Positions 8,175 to 16,491 of a stretch of DNA of 64,000 nucleotides are shown here, piece by piece. The stretch lies in NCBI GenBank assembly GCA_016927475.1, contig JAFGMO010000052.1, positions 62,001 through 126,000 of the forward strand. Reading direction: 5' to 3'. The position numbers and the translations under genes are program-made. The notes under the pieces were generated by a model that was given only the letters and a program-made list of their open reading frames with translations, was not told the DNA's origin and ran no database searches. This DNA comes from Candidatus Aminicenantota bacterium. Lineage in GTDB: Bacteria; Acidobacteriota; Aminicenantia; Aminicenantales; Aminicenantaceae. Numbering within the stretch: the stretch's first letter is position 1; each line of letters opens with the position of its first letter.

Positions 8175-9299
8175 TTACCTCATTCGGGATCTATCCTTGG
8201 TGCGATAATCGGCTGAAGCAACCTGAAAGCCCTCCCTTCTTTGGATAATATCCGTCAGTTCCTCCGGTTTGGAGGTGATGCTCATGGCGGTATCCAAGCT
8301 GATCTGACGCTTGAAAAACAGGCTGGCAAGGGACTGGTTGAATGTCTGCATGCCGAATTTCTCCTGGCCCATCTGCATGCTGCTGTAGATCTGGTGCAGT
8401 TTGTTCTCACGGATAAGATTCCGGATGGCGGGATTGGGTATCAAGATCTCCATGGCCAGGACACGTCCTTTGCCGTCGGAACGGGGAAGGAGGGCCTGGG
8501 TTATTACCGCCTCCAGAATCATGGACAGGTTGATGCGAACCTGGGCCTGGTATTGGGAAGGAAAGATGTCGATGATACGGGATATGGTCTCAGATGCCGA
8601 ATTCGTATGAAGAGTTGAAAAGGTCAGATGCCCTGTTTCGGCCACCCTCAGCGTGGCTTCAACGGTTTCCATATCCCTCATCTCACCCACCAGGACGACA
8701 TCAGGGTCCTCTCGAAGGACGGAGCGCAGCGCATTGGTATAGGTCAAGGTATCGACAAGAAGTTCCCTCTGGTTGATGATAGATTTTTTGGGAGTGAAAA
8801 AATATTCGATCGGGTCCTCAATGGTCACGATATGGACACTTCTGTTCTGGTTGACATGCTCCATCATGCAAGCCAATGATGTCGATTTTCCACAGCCGGT
8901 CGGCCCGGTAACAAGGACCAATCCCCGGGGCAGAAAGCAAAGCTGGGCCAGTCTTTGAGGAATTCCAAGTTCAGCAAAACTCCACATATGGGGTAAAAAC
9001 CTTCGAAAGGCGGCTGCGACCGTTCCTTTCTGCATGAAAACATTTCCGCGAAAGCGCCCCAGTTCTTTAATCCCGAAAGAAAAATCCAATTCCAGCTTTT
9101 CTTCAAAAGTCTTTTTCTGCCGGTCCGTCAGCAGGCTGTACACGAGATTTTTTGTTTCATCGGGAGTTAAGACAGGCAGATCAAGAGAAATCAAATTTCC
9201 GTCAACCCGAATCCTGGGAGGTATATAGCTGGTTATATGAAGATCGCTGGCGTCTTCCTGAACGGTGATCTTCAACAATTCATGAATATTCTTTTCCAT
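8175..9299 (-). CDS. pilT: Pilus retraction ATPase PilT
   Basis: The protein is 374-377 residues, the usual PilT length. It has Walker A GPTGCGKS (about 135-142 from the longer start), an Asp box, Walker B (VLVGEMRD), a His box (LTFSTLHTN) and near the C-terminus the PilT signature AIRNLIRE, which distinguishes retraction ATPases from PilB. The second Met (9297-9299) is preferred because AGGA lies 8 nt upstream; the first Met (9306-9308) abuts the same AAGG with no spacing. Either start places it at the pilB stop, so the genes are coupled. It powers pilus retraction and twitching. Confidence 0.93.
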   Translation of the reverse strand: MEKNIHELLKITVQEDASDLHITSYIPPRIRVDGNLISLDLPVLTPDETKNLVYSLLTDRQKKTFEEKLELDFSFGIKELGRFRGNVFMQKGTVAAAFRRFLPHMWSFAELGIPQRLAQLCFLPRGLVLVTGPTGCGKSTSLACMMEHVNQNRSVHIVTIEDPIEYFFTPKKSIINQRELLVDTLTYTNALRSVLREDPDVVLVGEMRDMETVEATLRVAETGHLTFSTLHTNSASETISRIIDIFPSQYQAQVRINLSMILEAVITQALLPRSDGKGRVLAMEILIPNPAIRNLIRENKLHQIYSSMQMGQEKFGMQTFNQSLASLFFKRQISLDTAMSITSKPEELTDIIQRREGFQVASADYRTKDRSRMR

Positions 9300-9300
9300 A

Positions 9301-11028
9301 TCACTCATCCTTGATGGTTTCTCTCAGCACTTCTTCCACGGAAGTAACACCGTCTTTTATTTTATTCAAGCCGCTCCTCCTCAGAGTGCTCATCCCGCGG
9401 CTGACCGCAATTTTTTTTATGTCTTTGGACTGGGCCTTGTCCAGAATGAGCCGCCGCATATCATCGTTGATCTGAAGAACCTCATAGATCGCGATACGTC
9501 CCTTATATCCCGTATTACTGCAATGGCTGCATCCCTCGGCTTTGAAAACCTTGATCTTTTTCACTTCATCTTCCCTATAACCGAGATCGATAAGCTGTTC
9601 CGGAAGCAGATTATCTTCAACCTTGCACTTATCGCACAGTTTGCGGACAAGACGCTGGGCGACGACCAGAATGACGGAATCCGCAATCAGATAAGGCTCG
9701 ACATTCATGTTGGCCAGACGGGTTATGGTGCTCGCCGCATCATTGGTGTGGACGGTGGAGAATACGAGGTGGCCGGTTAAAGCGGCCTTGATGGCGATGT
9801 CGACGGTTTCAAAATCTCGCATTTCTCCCACCAGCATGATATCGGGGTCCTGTCTCAGGAAAGAACGAAGCGAGGCGGCAAAATCAAGCCCGATCGCTTC
9901 CTTGATATTGACCTGATTGATGCCTTTGATATAAAACTCGACGGGATCTTCAGCCGTCATGATATTTTTTTCCATGCTGTTCAGAACGGATATGGCCGAA
10001 TAAAGGGTTGTTGTTTTCCCGCTTCCGGTGGGACCTGTAACCAGGATGATTCCCCACGGTTTGATGATGTTTTGCTGGAAAATTTTCAATGTTTCCGTTT
10101 CAAATCCAAGGTGGGTCAGGTCCAACTGAAGCATTTCTTTATCCAAAATCCGGGCCACGATTTTTTCTCCAAAAATCGTAGGAATGCTCGAAACACGCAT
10201 GTCCACCTCTTTTTTGACACCGGTCTCCAGCTTTGCTTTCATCTTGATCCGGCCGTCTTGGGGAAGGCGCTTTTCCGCGATATCCATGGTGGACAGGATT
10301 TTCACGCGGGAAAGAACCGGATTTTTGTATTTAAGGCCGAGGTTCATCATTTCATAGAGCGTGCCGTCCAGCCGGTAGCGAATCCGGAAGGACTCGTCAT
10401 AAGGTTCAAAGTGGACATCACTGGCCCCCTTTTTGATGGCATCGATGAAAACCGTATTCACCAGCTTGATGATGGGAGCCTGTTCCGTCGACTGGACGAT
10501 TTCTTCGACGCTGTAATCGTCCTCTTCATCCTCCATGATGCTGATCCGCGTATCATCGCCTGTTTCAATCTCGTCCAGGATCTGCTTGACCCGGATATCC
10601 GAAGAGGTCCCGTAATATCTGCTGATGGCATTCAGGATAGCCGACTCGGAAGCAACCACGGGCTGGATGCTTAATCCGGTTCTGAATTTGATATCCTCGA
10701 TGACATCAAGATCCGTGGGATCGACCATGGCCAGGGTGATAAAAGAACGGATGCGGTGGACGGGCATGATCAGGTGTTTTTTGGCGACATCAACCGGAAC
10801 AAGTTCGATAACTTCCGGGAAAAGCTCAAACTGATTGAGATCGATATAAGGATAGCCGAGCTGGCGGCTCAGGGCATGGGCCATGTCTTCTTCGGAGACA
10901 AGATTGAGGGAGATGAACGCGGAACCCAGGGGGACATCATGTTTTTTCTGGTATTCCAGAGCTCTTTTTAACTGATCATCACTCAACAGTTTTTCACGTG
11001 TGAGGACATCGCCAAGTGTTGAACCCAT
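9301..11028 (-). CDS. pilB: Pilus extension ATPase PilB (GspE family)
   Basis: This 575-residue protein has an N-terminal MshEN (GspE-II N-terminal) domain with the repeated LSRQLGYPYIDL-type motif that binds cyclic di-GMP in characterised relatives. The secretion ATPase core follows: Walker A GPTGSGKT, Walker B MLVGEMRD and a His box STVHTND. A C-terminal tetracysteine zinc site (CDKC and CSHC) is a hallmark of assembly ATPases. It is the first gene of the pilus operon. A sigma-70-like promoter lies so close that the leader would be ~7 nt. Possible regulation by c-di-GMP is inferred from the MshEN family only. Confidence 0.94.
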   Translation of the reverse strand: MGSTLGDVLTREKLLSDDQLKRALEYQKKHDVPLGSAFISLNLVSEEDMAHALSRQLGYPYIDLNQFELFPEVIELVPVDVAKKHLIMPVHRIRSFITLAMVDPTDLDVIEDIKFRTGLSIQPVVASESAILNAISRYYGTSSDIRVKQILDEIETGDDTRISIMEDEEDDYSVEEIVQSTEQAPIIKLVNTVFIDAIKKGASDVHFEPYDESFRIRYRLDGTLYEMMNLGLKYKNPVLSRVKILSTMDIAEKRLPQDGRIKMKAKLETGVKKEVDMRVSSIPTIFGEKIVARILDKEMLQLDLTHLGFETETLKIFQQNIIKPWGIILVTGPTGSGKTTTLYSAISVLNSMEKNIMTAEDPVEFYIKGINQVNIKEAIGLDFAASLRSFLRQDPDIMLVGEMRDFETVDIAIKAALTGHLVFSTVHTNDAASTITRLANMNVEPYLIADSVILVVAQRLVRKLCDKCKVEDNLLPEQLIDLGYREDEVKKIKVFKAEGCSHCSNTGYKGRIAIYEVLQINDDMRRLILDKAQSKDIKKIAVSRGMSTLRRSGLNKIKDGVTSVEEVLRETIKDE

Positions 11029-11041
11029 TTTCTCTCTACTT

Positions 11042-11070
11042 AAAATAAGTGATTTGTATTCTCATGTCAA
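11042..11070 (-). promoter_or_regulatory. Sigma-70-type promoter for the pilB operon
   Basis: On the minus strand a perfect -35 TTGACA (11065-11070) is 17 bp from TATTTT (11042-11047, 4/6). The -10 is 13 bp before the pilB ATG, so the message would be nearly leaderless. Confidence 0.5.
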
Positions 11071-11324
11071 CGAGGCGCTCCGGAACCTCCGCCTCACCGG
11101 CTTAAAAGAGAATACTCCCTCACTTCACTTGCCCATGACAATTTAAGAGGCATTCCAGGCAATTATTAAATGTACACAAAGTATCAAGGTAACGTCAATA
11201 TTCCTGGGGGTGGATTTAGGGATGATTTTTGGCACGGTTATCTCACCCCTAAAGGTGAGCCTTCGACCGGACCTGAGGACACTCACTTTTTTTCAAGCCT
11301 CAAGTGAAAAGGAATTGGCTGGGA
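11071..11324. other. Gene-free spacer between pilB promoter and tRNA-Arg
   Basis: No convincing gene is present. A short 6-bp hairpin (CTCACC/GGTGAG near 11252-11269) and a weak CACTT/AAGTG hairpin with an A/T-rich flank downstream of tRNA-Arg (around 11285-11312) are the only structures I see; the latter could end the tRNA transcript on the minus strand. Confidence 0.4.
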
Positions 11325-11401
11325 TGGCGCGCCTGGAGAGACTCGAACTCCCGACCCGCTGCTTAGAAGGCAGCTGCTCTATCCAACTGAGCTACAGGCG
11401 C
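11325..11401 (-). tRNA. tRNA-Arg (anticodon TCT)
   Basis: The minus strand folds into a complete cloverleaf: acceptor GCGCCTG/CAGGCGC, D-arm GCTC..GAGC, anticodon stem CTGCC with loop TTCTAAG (anticodon TCT, reads AGA), T-arm with GTTCGAGTC, discriminator G. The 3' CCA is encoded in the DNA (complement of 11325-11327), unlike in the neighbouring tRNA-Pro. Total 77 nt including CCA. Confidence 0.96.
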
Positions 11402-11418
11402 GCTCAAGGACGGTTTTC

Positions 11419-11447
11419 AATATAGCCCAAGGGCATGTATTTTTCAA
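11419..11447 (-). promoter_or_regulatory. Promoter of tRNA-Arg
   Basis: On the minus strand TTGAAA (-35, 11442-11447) and TATATT (-10, 11419-11424) are 17 bp apart, 5/6 matches each, placing the start about 11 nt before the mature tRNA 5' end. Confidence 0.65.
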
Positions 11448-11477
11448 TATCCCAAGAAAAATGAGAATGATGTACAA

Positions 11478-11552
11478 TCGGGGAGATCGGATTTGAACCG
11501 ACGACCTCCTGCTCCCAAGGCAGGCGCGCTAACCAGGCTGCGCCACTCCCCG
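11478..11552 (-). tRNA. tRNA-Pro (anticodon TGG)
   Basis: The minus strand gives acceptor CGGGGAG/CTCCCCG, anticodon stem CCTGC/GCAGG with loop CTTGGGA (anticodon TGG), a T-arm with GTTCAAATC and discriminator A. No CCA is encoded; the following bases are TTG. Total 75 nt. Confidence 0.96.
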
Positions 11553-11577
11553 ACGATTTACCATAAGCAGAACTCTT

Positions 11578-11605
11578 ATTGTAGCGGGTTTTTCCACTTT
11601 TGCAA
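11578..11605 (-). promoter_or_regulatory. Promoter of tRNA-Pro
   Basis: On the minus strand TTGCAA (-35, 11600-11605, 4/6) and TACAAT (-10, 11578-11583, 5/6) are separated by 16 bp, about 19 nt before the tRNA start after allowing for the transcription start. Confidence 0.6.
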
Positions 11606-11655
11606 CCTCAGCCCAAAGTTCGCCACCCATCTCTTTCTTAAGGTCATATGGGACG

Positions 11656-13359
11656 TCAACGACCCAGATTCTTCTCTATATCCTTGCGCTCGAAACGGAT
11701 GACCACCGGACGTCCATGAGGACAAACGGCAGGATTCGAGGTCTGAAAAAGCTCTTCAACAAGACAAGCCATTTTTTCTTGGGATAGAGGAAGGCCCGCC
11801 TTGATGGCCGTCCGGCAGGCCAGGGTAGCCAAAATCCGGTCCTTCCGCTTTTCCACACCAGTTTCATTCACTTCATCAAGAAGAGAAAACAAAACTTTTT
11901 TAGCCTCCTCCTCGGTAAACACCTCCGGAAATTCCTTAATAGCATAGGTCTGTTTTCCCATGGGTTCGACAAGGAAACCGGTCTTTTCCAGCATTTCCCG
12001 GTTGTTCTCCCAGTTTAAAGCCTGCGAAGGAGAAAACTCGACCAGAAGCGGAAACATCGGCATCTTCCGGGGCCATTTGTCGTTTTCATAGAGACGTTTG
12101 TACTGCTCGAAAAGAACGCGTTCATGGGCGTTGTGCTGGTCGATAATGACCAACCCGTCCCCTTCTACGGCCACGATGTACATATCCAGATACTGACCGA
12201 GCACCCGGGGTGAATCCTCCGCCGGGAATATTCCCTTCTCCGGAGGAATAAAACCCAGGTCCGGATGCCGGCCCGGCTTCTTTTCCTCGACCCTGTCCGC
12301 CTGAAAGGTCAAAGGTTTTTTTGTGAACATAAAATCTGCGGCATGCTCTTCGGGCCGGACGACCTTTAATCCTTTTTCCTTGAGGACGGACCGTTCAATG
12401 CCCCAGGTTACCAGCATAAAGACGGTGCCGGTATTTCGAAACCGCACCTCTTCTTTGGCCGGATGGACATTAACGTCCACTTCATCCAGGGGGACATCAA
12501 TAAGGAGAAAAGCTTCCGGAGATAAATCTTTCTCCAAAAGCCCCTTGTAGGCCCGGTTTAAAGCAGCCTGCAGGGTTTTTTCCTTAACAGGACGTTTGTT
12601 GACGAAAAAAAATTGATGCCGACGATCGCTTCTTCCGGCAGGTGGTTTAGAAGAATAGCCTGAAATTTGGTAAGACCCCTCGTTGTGCCGGATTTCCAAA
12701 AGACGTTCGACGACTTCCCGGCCGAACACCTGGAAAATTCTTTCCTTGAGACTTCCGACGGAGGGATAGGCATAAATCTCTCTTTTTCCGTGTCTCAGGG
12801 AAAACCGGACGGAAGGATGGACAAGAAGCGTTTGGGTCAAGGATTTGACGATAGCCGATAGCTCGCTTCTGTCCGACTTGAGAAATTTTTCCCGGGCGGG
12901 CAGATTGAAAAAAAGATCGTTCACTTCCACGGAAGTGCCCCGTGGAAAAGCCGTATCTTCAAGTCGGATCTGATCGGATCCCTCCCTTTCGATCAGTGTT
13001 CCCGCCCCCTTTCCATCGGATGTGCGAAGCAGAACCTGGGAAACCGCAGAGATGCTGGGCAGGGCCTCCCCTCTGAAACCAAGGGTGGATATGCAGGAAA
13101 GATCTTCCAGCCGGGAAATTTTGCTCGTCGAGTGCCGCTCAAAACAAACAGCAGCGTCCTCGCAGCTCATACCTTGCCCGTTGTCAGTAACCTTGATTGA
13201 TCTCTTCCCCCCGCCGGCCAGCTCGACAGATATTTCATCGGCACCCGCGTCAAGAGAATTTTCAACAAGCTCCTTGACAACGGAAACCGGGCGCTCTATG
13301 ACTTCGCCGGCTGCGATCTTCCGGGAAACCTCAGGTGGAAGAAGAAAAATGCGGCTCAT
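11656..13359 (-). CDS. mutL: DNA mismatch repair protein MutL
   Basis: This protein is 567 residues from the chosen start. The N-terminal GHKL ATPase carries KIAAGEVIERP (14-24), ELVENSLDAGA with the catalytic Glu, DNGQGM and GFRGEAL (94-100). The C-terminal dimerisation/endonuclease domain has DQHNAHERVLFE, the metal-binding DQHA-x2-E-x4-E motif with Asn in place of the first Ala, plus ACRTAIKAG and CPHGRP. This suggests latent nicking activity, as in bacteria lacking MutH. The ATG at 13357-13359 is chosen because conserved MutL begins at MSRIFLLP; longer in-frame starts run into mtaB. No mutS is in the window. Confidence 0.94.
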   Translation of the reverse strand: MSRIFLLPPEVSRKIAAGEVIERPVSVVKELVENSLDAGADEISVELAGGGKRSIKVTDNGQGMSCEDAAVCFERHSTSKISRLEDLSCISTLGFRGEALPSISAVSQVLLRTSDGKGAGTLIEREGSDQIRLEDTAFPRGTSVEVNDLFFNLPAREKFLKSDRSELSAIVKSLTQTLLVHPSVRFSLRHGKREIYAYPSVGSLKERIFQVFGREVVERLLEIRHNEGSYQISGYSSKPPAGRSDRRHQFFFVNKRPVKEKTLQAALNRAYKGLLEKDLSPEAFLLIDVPLDEVDVNVHPAKEEVRFRNTGTVFMLVTWGIERSVLKEKGLKVVRPEEHAADFMFTKKPLTFQADRVEEKKPGRHPDLGFIPPEKGIFPAEDSPRVLGQYLDMYIVAVEGDGLVIIDQHNAHERVLFEQYKRLYENDKWPRKMPMFPLLVEFSPSQALNWENNREMLEKTGFLVEPMGKQTYAIKEFPEVFTEEEAKKVLFSLLDEVNETGVEKRKDRILATLACRTAIKAGLPLSQEKMACLVEELFQTSNPAVCPHGRPVVIRFERKDIEKNLGR

Positions 13360-13375
13360 GAATATTCCATCCGTT

Positions 13376-14632
13376 TCAGTATCCGGCCGAAGAATCCCAA
13401 TTTCCCCGAAGTCCCTTTTCATCCGCACATGTGATCCTGATCCGAATCTGTGACCGCTCTTCAACCTCGCCGGCCGGCAGAGAAGTCTTAAGATAGTTGT
13501 CCGTTAAAACATCAACCCTGTCGAGAGATTTCTTGACCACAACGGCCGGTCGTTCTTTTCCGATAAACCTCCGCCGGAAAGCCATGGTTTTACGGCGTGA
13601 CAGGTCACGAAAACGGCGGGACCGTTCCTTCTTTTCCCCGTCCCGCACCTGCGGCCACGAAGCCGCGGGAGTTCCAGCTCTCGGGGAATAGGAAAAAACA
13701 TGGAAATAAGTCAGGGGCGACCGCTCCAGAAAGGAATACATCTTGTTGGAATCTTCATCCGTTTCCCCGGGGAAACCGACGATGATATCCGCTCCCAGAG
13801 CCGCCTCGGGGAAAACCTTCACCAAAGACGAAAGGATCCTGCTGTAATCTTTGACGGAGATATCCCGGCCCATTCGCTTGATGATCCGGTCCGATCCATG
13901 CTGTAACGAAAGATGGAAATGAGGGCATACCTTGAAACAAGCAGCCAGGCTTTCGAGAAAGGGCTCATCCATAAACCGGGGATCGAGGGAACTCAGCCGG
14001 AAACGGCTTAATCCGGTTATGTTATCGATCTCATTCATGAGGCCGCTGAAGGATAATTCCGCTCCCGGATCAAGGCCGTAAGAACATATATTGATGCCCG
14101 TCAGAATGATTTCCCGGTATCCCTGCTTAACAAATGCGCGGGCCCGGTTTATAACTTCGGCTGTCGGGACGCTCCGGCTTTTCCCCCGCACACTGGGAAT
14201 AACACAGAAAGTGCATCTATAATCACATCCGTCCTGGATTTTTACCAGCGCCCGCGAGCGAAAAGGCCGGACCGGAAGACTCCGGTCAGCCGGAAGAAAA
14301 GGGCTCACACGCTCGATAAGGAATCCCTTTTCCTTGTTGGAAAGGCTCAACCAAGCAGGAGGAAATTTTCGTGCCTCTTGAGGGTACTTCTCCACATAAC
14401 ATCCGGTGACCACCACCCGGGCATAGGGATTTTTTCGTTCCACCTTTCTTAAAAAGTTTCTCAAATCCCTGTCCGCCCGGCTGGTCAGCGTACAGGAATT
14501 CACAATCACCAGATCGCTTTGAAACGCATCCCTAACCGGCTCCAGCCCGTGACGCTGAAGATCTTCAGACCATACAAATGCTTCGGCCTGGTTGACACGA
14601 CAACCGAATGTCTGGATAAAAAACGATTTCAT
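13376..14632 (-). CDS. mtaB: tRNA (t6A37)-methylthiotransferase MtaB
   Basis: This 418-residue radical-SAM methylthiotransferase has an N-terminal UPF0004 domain with three cluster cysteines (C11, C47, C78) and a radical-SAM domain with CDYRCTFC (C136, C140, C143). The sequence FGCRVNQAEA near the start is typical of MtaB rather than MiaB or RimO. It converts t6A at position 37 of ANN-decoding tRNAs to ms2t6A. A TRAM-like C-terminal region follows. It overlaps purE by 4 bp (ATGA) and precedes mutL by 16 bp. TrmO, which also modifies t6A37, is encoded at 54001. Confidence 0.92.
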   Translation of the reverse strand: MKSFFIQTFGCRVNQAEAFVWSEDLQRHGLEPVRDAFQSDLVIVNSCTLTSRADRDLRNFLRKVERKNPYARVVVTGCYVEKYPQEARKFPPAWLSLSNKEKGFLIERVSPFLPADRSLPVRPFRSRALVKIQDGCDYRCTFCVIPSVRGKSRSVPTAEVINRARAFVKQGYREIILTGINICSYGLDPGAELSFSGLMNEIDNITGLSRFRLSSLDPRFMDEPFLESLAACFKVCPHFHLSLQHGSDRIIKRMGRDISVKDYSRILSSLVKVFPEAALGADIIVGFPGETDEDSNKMYSFLERSPLTYFHVFSYSPRAGTPAASWPQVRDGEKKERSRRFRDLSRRKTMAFRRRFIGKERPAVVVKKSLDRVDVLTDNYLKTSLPAGEVEERSQIRIRITCADEKGLRGNWDSSAGY

Positions 14633-15123
14633 GCTTTCTGCCGTTTAACTTTTTGGGAAGCGTTTTTAACGGAATCGACCATTTTTTTTCTGAAGCCGGA
14701 CAATTTTTCAGCCAGATCCTTATCGCTCAATCCAAGGATATGAACGGCAAAAAGAGCCGCATTGGCAGCACCGGATTTTCCCAGTCCCATGGAGGCTACG
14801 GGAACACCCCTCGGCATCTGAACTGTGGATAAAAGGGCGTCCAGACCTCCCAATTCCGAACCGCCGACGGGCACTCCGATGACAGGCTTTAGAGTATAGG
14901 AAGCCACCACGCCCGCTAAATGTGCGGCTTTCCCGGCCACGGCAATAAAAACAGCCACCCCTTCTTTCTCGAACTTACCTATCAGCGCTTTCGTTCTTTC
15001 CGGTGAACGGTGAGCAGAGGTAATTTCCCATAAATAAGAAATCCCAAATTCATCAAAAACGGCCAAAGCTTCCTGTAAAATCCCGTAGTCTGATTCACTG
15101 CCGATAAACAATCCCACTTTCAT
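14629..15123 (-). CDS. purE: N5-carboxyaminoimidazole ribonucleotide mutase PurE
   Basis: This 164-residue protein has the PurE class I motifs GSESDYG (8-14) and SAHRSPERT (36-44) and the Gly-rich VGGSELGG loop. It moves the carboxylate of N5-CAIR to C4 in purine synthesis. No purK is adjacent. The gene overlaps purD and mtaB by 4 bp on each side, so the three are one transcription unit. Confidence 0.93.
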   Translation of the reverse strand: MKVGLFIGSESDYGILQEALAVFDEFGISYLWEITSAHRSPERTKALIGKFEKEGVAVFIAVAGKAAHLAGVVASYTLKPVIGVPVGGSELGGLDALLSTVQMPRGVPVASMGLGKSGAANAALFAVHILGLSDKDLAEKLSGFRKKMVDSVKNASQKVKRQKA

Positions 15124-16400
15124 TTCTTGCCCTCCTTGACCGCCCCGATGTCCTTGCGGAAATGCATGTTTTCAAATTTAATCCGGGAAATGGCCATATA
15201 GATTTTTTCCATGGTCTCGTCCAGTGTTCTCTCCGAAGCACAGATTCCCATAACACGGCCCCCGTTGGTAACGATATTATTTCCTTCCTTCTTGGTTCCG
15301 GCATGGAAAGCCTCTATCCCGGAAAGACTGGAGAGCTTGGCCAGGCCTTGGATCGGTTTTCCTTTTTCGTATTTTTCCGGGTACCCACCCGAAGCAAGAA
15401 TAACACATCCGGACGGACGGCTGCTCCAATTGATGTCATATTCAAACACATTCTCCTCGATTACGGACTGCATTATTTTGACCAGGTCACCGTCCATTCT
15501 AAGCATCTGAGCCTGTGTCTCCGGGTCCCCAAAGCGGCAGTTGTACTCCAAAACCTTCGGCCCGTTTTCGGTCAGCATAAGCCCCACATAAAGAACACCC
15601 TTGTACTTTCTTCCTTCTTCAAGCAGGCGGGTCACCGTAGGATAAACAATGGTCTGCATGATCTCCGCAAAAAGGATCTTGTCGATGAAAGGAGAAGGGG
15701 AGATGGCTCCCATACCGCCCGTATTCGGCCCTTTATCTCCGTCAAATACCTGCTTATGATCCATGGTCGTCACAAGGGGAACGGCTTTAGTCCCGTCGGA
15801 AAAAACCATGAACGATGCTTCCTTTCCGAAGAGGCACTCTTCGATAACAACTTTTTCTCCGGCTTCCCCAAATTTTTTATCGACCATAATCGTCTTCAGT
15901 GCGTTTTCGGCCTCATCGGCTTCGCGGCAGATAATAACACCTTTTCCCGCGGCGAGCCCGTCCGCTTTGACGACCACAGGATAGGAAAAATCGCCGGAAC
16001 CCAGGATTTCTTTTCCTTTTTCCAGAGAATCGGCAATCTTAAAATCCGCTGTGGGAATTCTATGCCGTTCCATGAATTGTTTGGAAAATATTTTGCTGGA
16101 TTCTATTTCCACAGCATTTTTTGTGGGCCCAAAGATCCTCAGCTCCTTTTCTTCAAAAAGATCAACAATCCCCTTGGCTAAAGGCTGTTCAGGGCCTACA
16201 ACAGTCAGGTCGATCTTTTCCTTCGAGGCATATTCCAGCAACTCCTTGATATCCGTCTCTTCAATCTCCACATTTTCGGCAATGTCCGCTGTGCCCGCGT
16301 TTCCGGGCGCACAGAATATTTTTTTTACCTCGGAGCTTTGAGATATTTTCCAGGCAAGGGCATGTTCTCTTCCTCCCGCTCCGATAATCAAAATTTTCAT
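15120..16400 (-). CDS. purD: Phosphoribosylamine-glycine ligase PurD
   Basis: This 426-residue ATP-grasp enzyme begins MKILIIGAGGREHALAW, the PurD hallmark. It has the ATP-grasp loop VVKADGLAAGKGV and metal-binding LEYNCRFGDPETQ. It ligates glycine to phosphoribosylamine in step 2 of purine synthesis. A GGGGAGG ribosome site precedes the ATG. Its glycine substrate gives a metabolic link to the SHMT-like gene immediately upstream. Confidence 0.95.
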   Translation of the reverse strand: MKILIIGAGGREHALAWKISQSSEVKKIFCAPGNAGTADIAENVEIEETDIKELLEYASKEKIDLTVVGPEQPLAKGIVDLFEEKELRIFGPTKNAVEIESSKIFSKQFMERHRIPTADFKIADSLEKGKEILGSGDFSYPVVVKADGLAAGKGVIICREADEAENALKTIMVDKKFGEAGEKVVIEECLFGKEASFMVFSDGTKAVPLVTTMDHKQVFDGDKGPNTGGMGAISPSPFIDKILFAEIMQTIVYPTVTRLLEEGRKYKGVLYVGLMLTENGPKVLEYNCRFGDPETQAQMLRMDGDLVKIMQSVIEENVFEYDINWSSRPSGCVILASGGYPEKYEKGKPIQGLAKLSSLSGIEAFHAGTKKEGNNIVTNGGRVMGICASERTLDETMEKIYMAISRIKFENMHFRKDIGAVKEGKK

Positions 16401-16475
16401 GACACCTCCCCTCTAATAAAACTTTATAAAAAAAATCTCCAATCCATAGGACTCGTTTCCGGTCTGCACTAAAAT

Positions 16476-16491
16476 CCGTGAATCATACAGG
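16476..16491 (-). repeat. Terminal-motif repeat abutting the glyA stop
   Basis: The minus strand reads CCTGTATGATTCACGG directly after the TAG stop of the SHMT gene. It matches the end motif of the ~260-bp elements at 28029 and 37396 (consensus CCTGTRYTATTCACGA) and has the same orientation relative to the stop as the copies at 27958, 28275 and 61050. Confidence 0.6.

Noticed and set aside
11215..11240. Second sigma-54 site (TTGGCACGG...) on the plus strand
   Set aside because: The -24 half matches but the -12 TTGC element is missing and no plus-strand gene follows.
15162..16181. Plus-strand frame of 339 codons opposite purD
   Set aside because: Complementary to conserved purD sequence; composition shows the His/Phe bias of a reverse frame.
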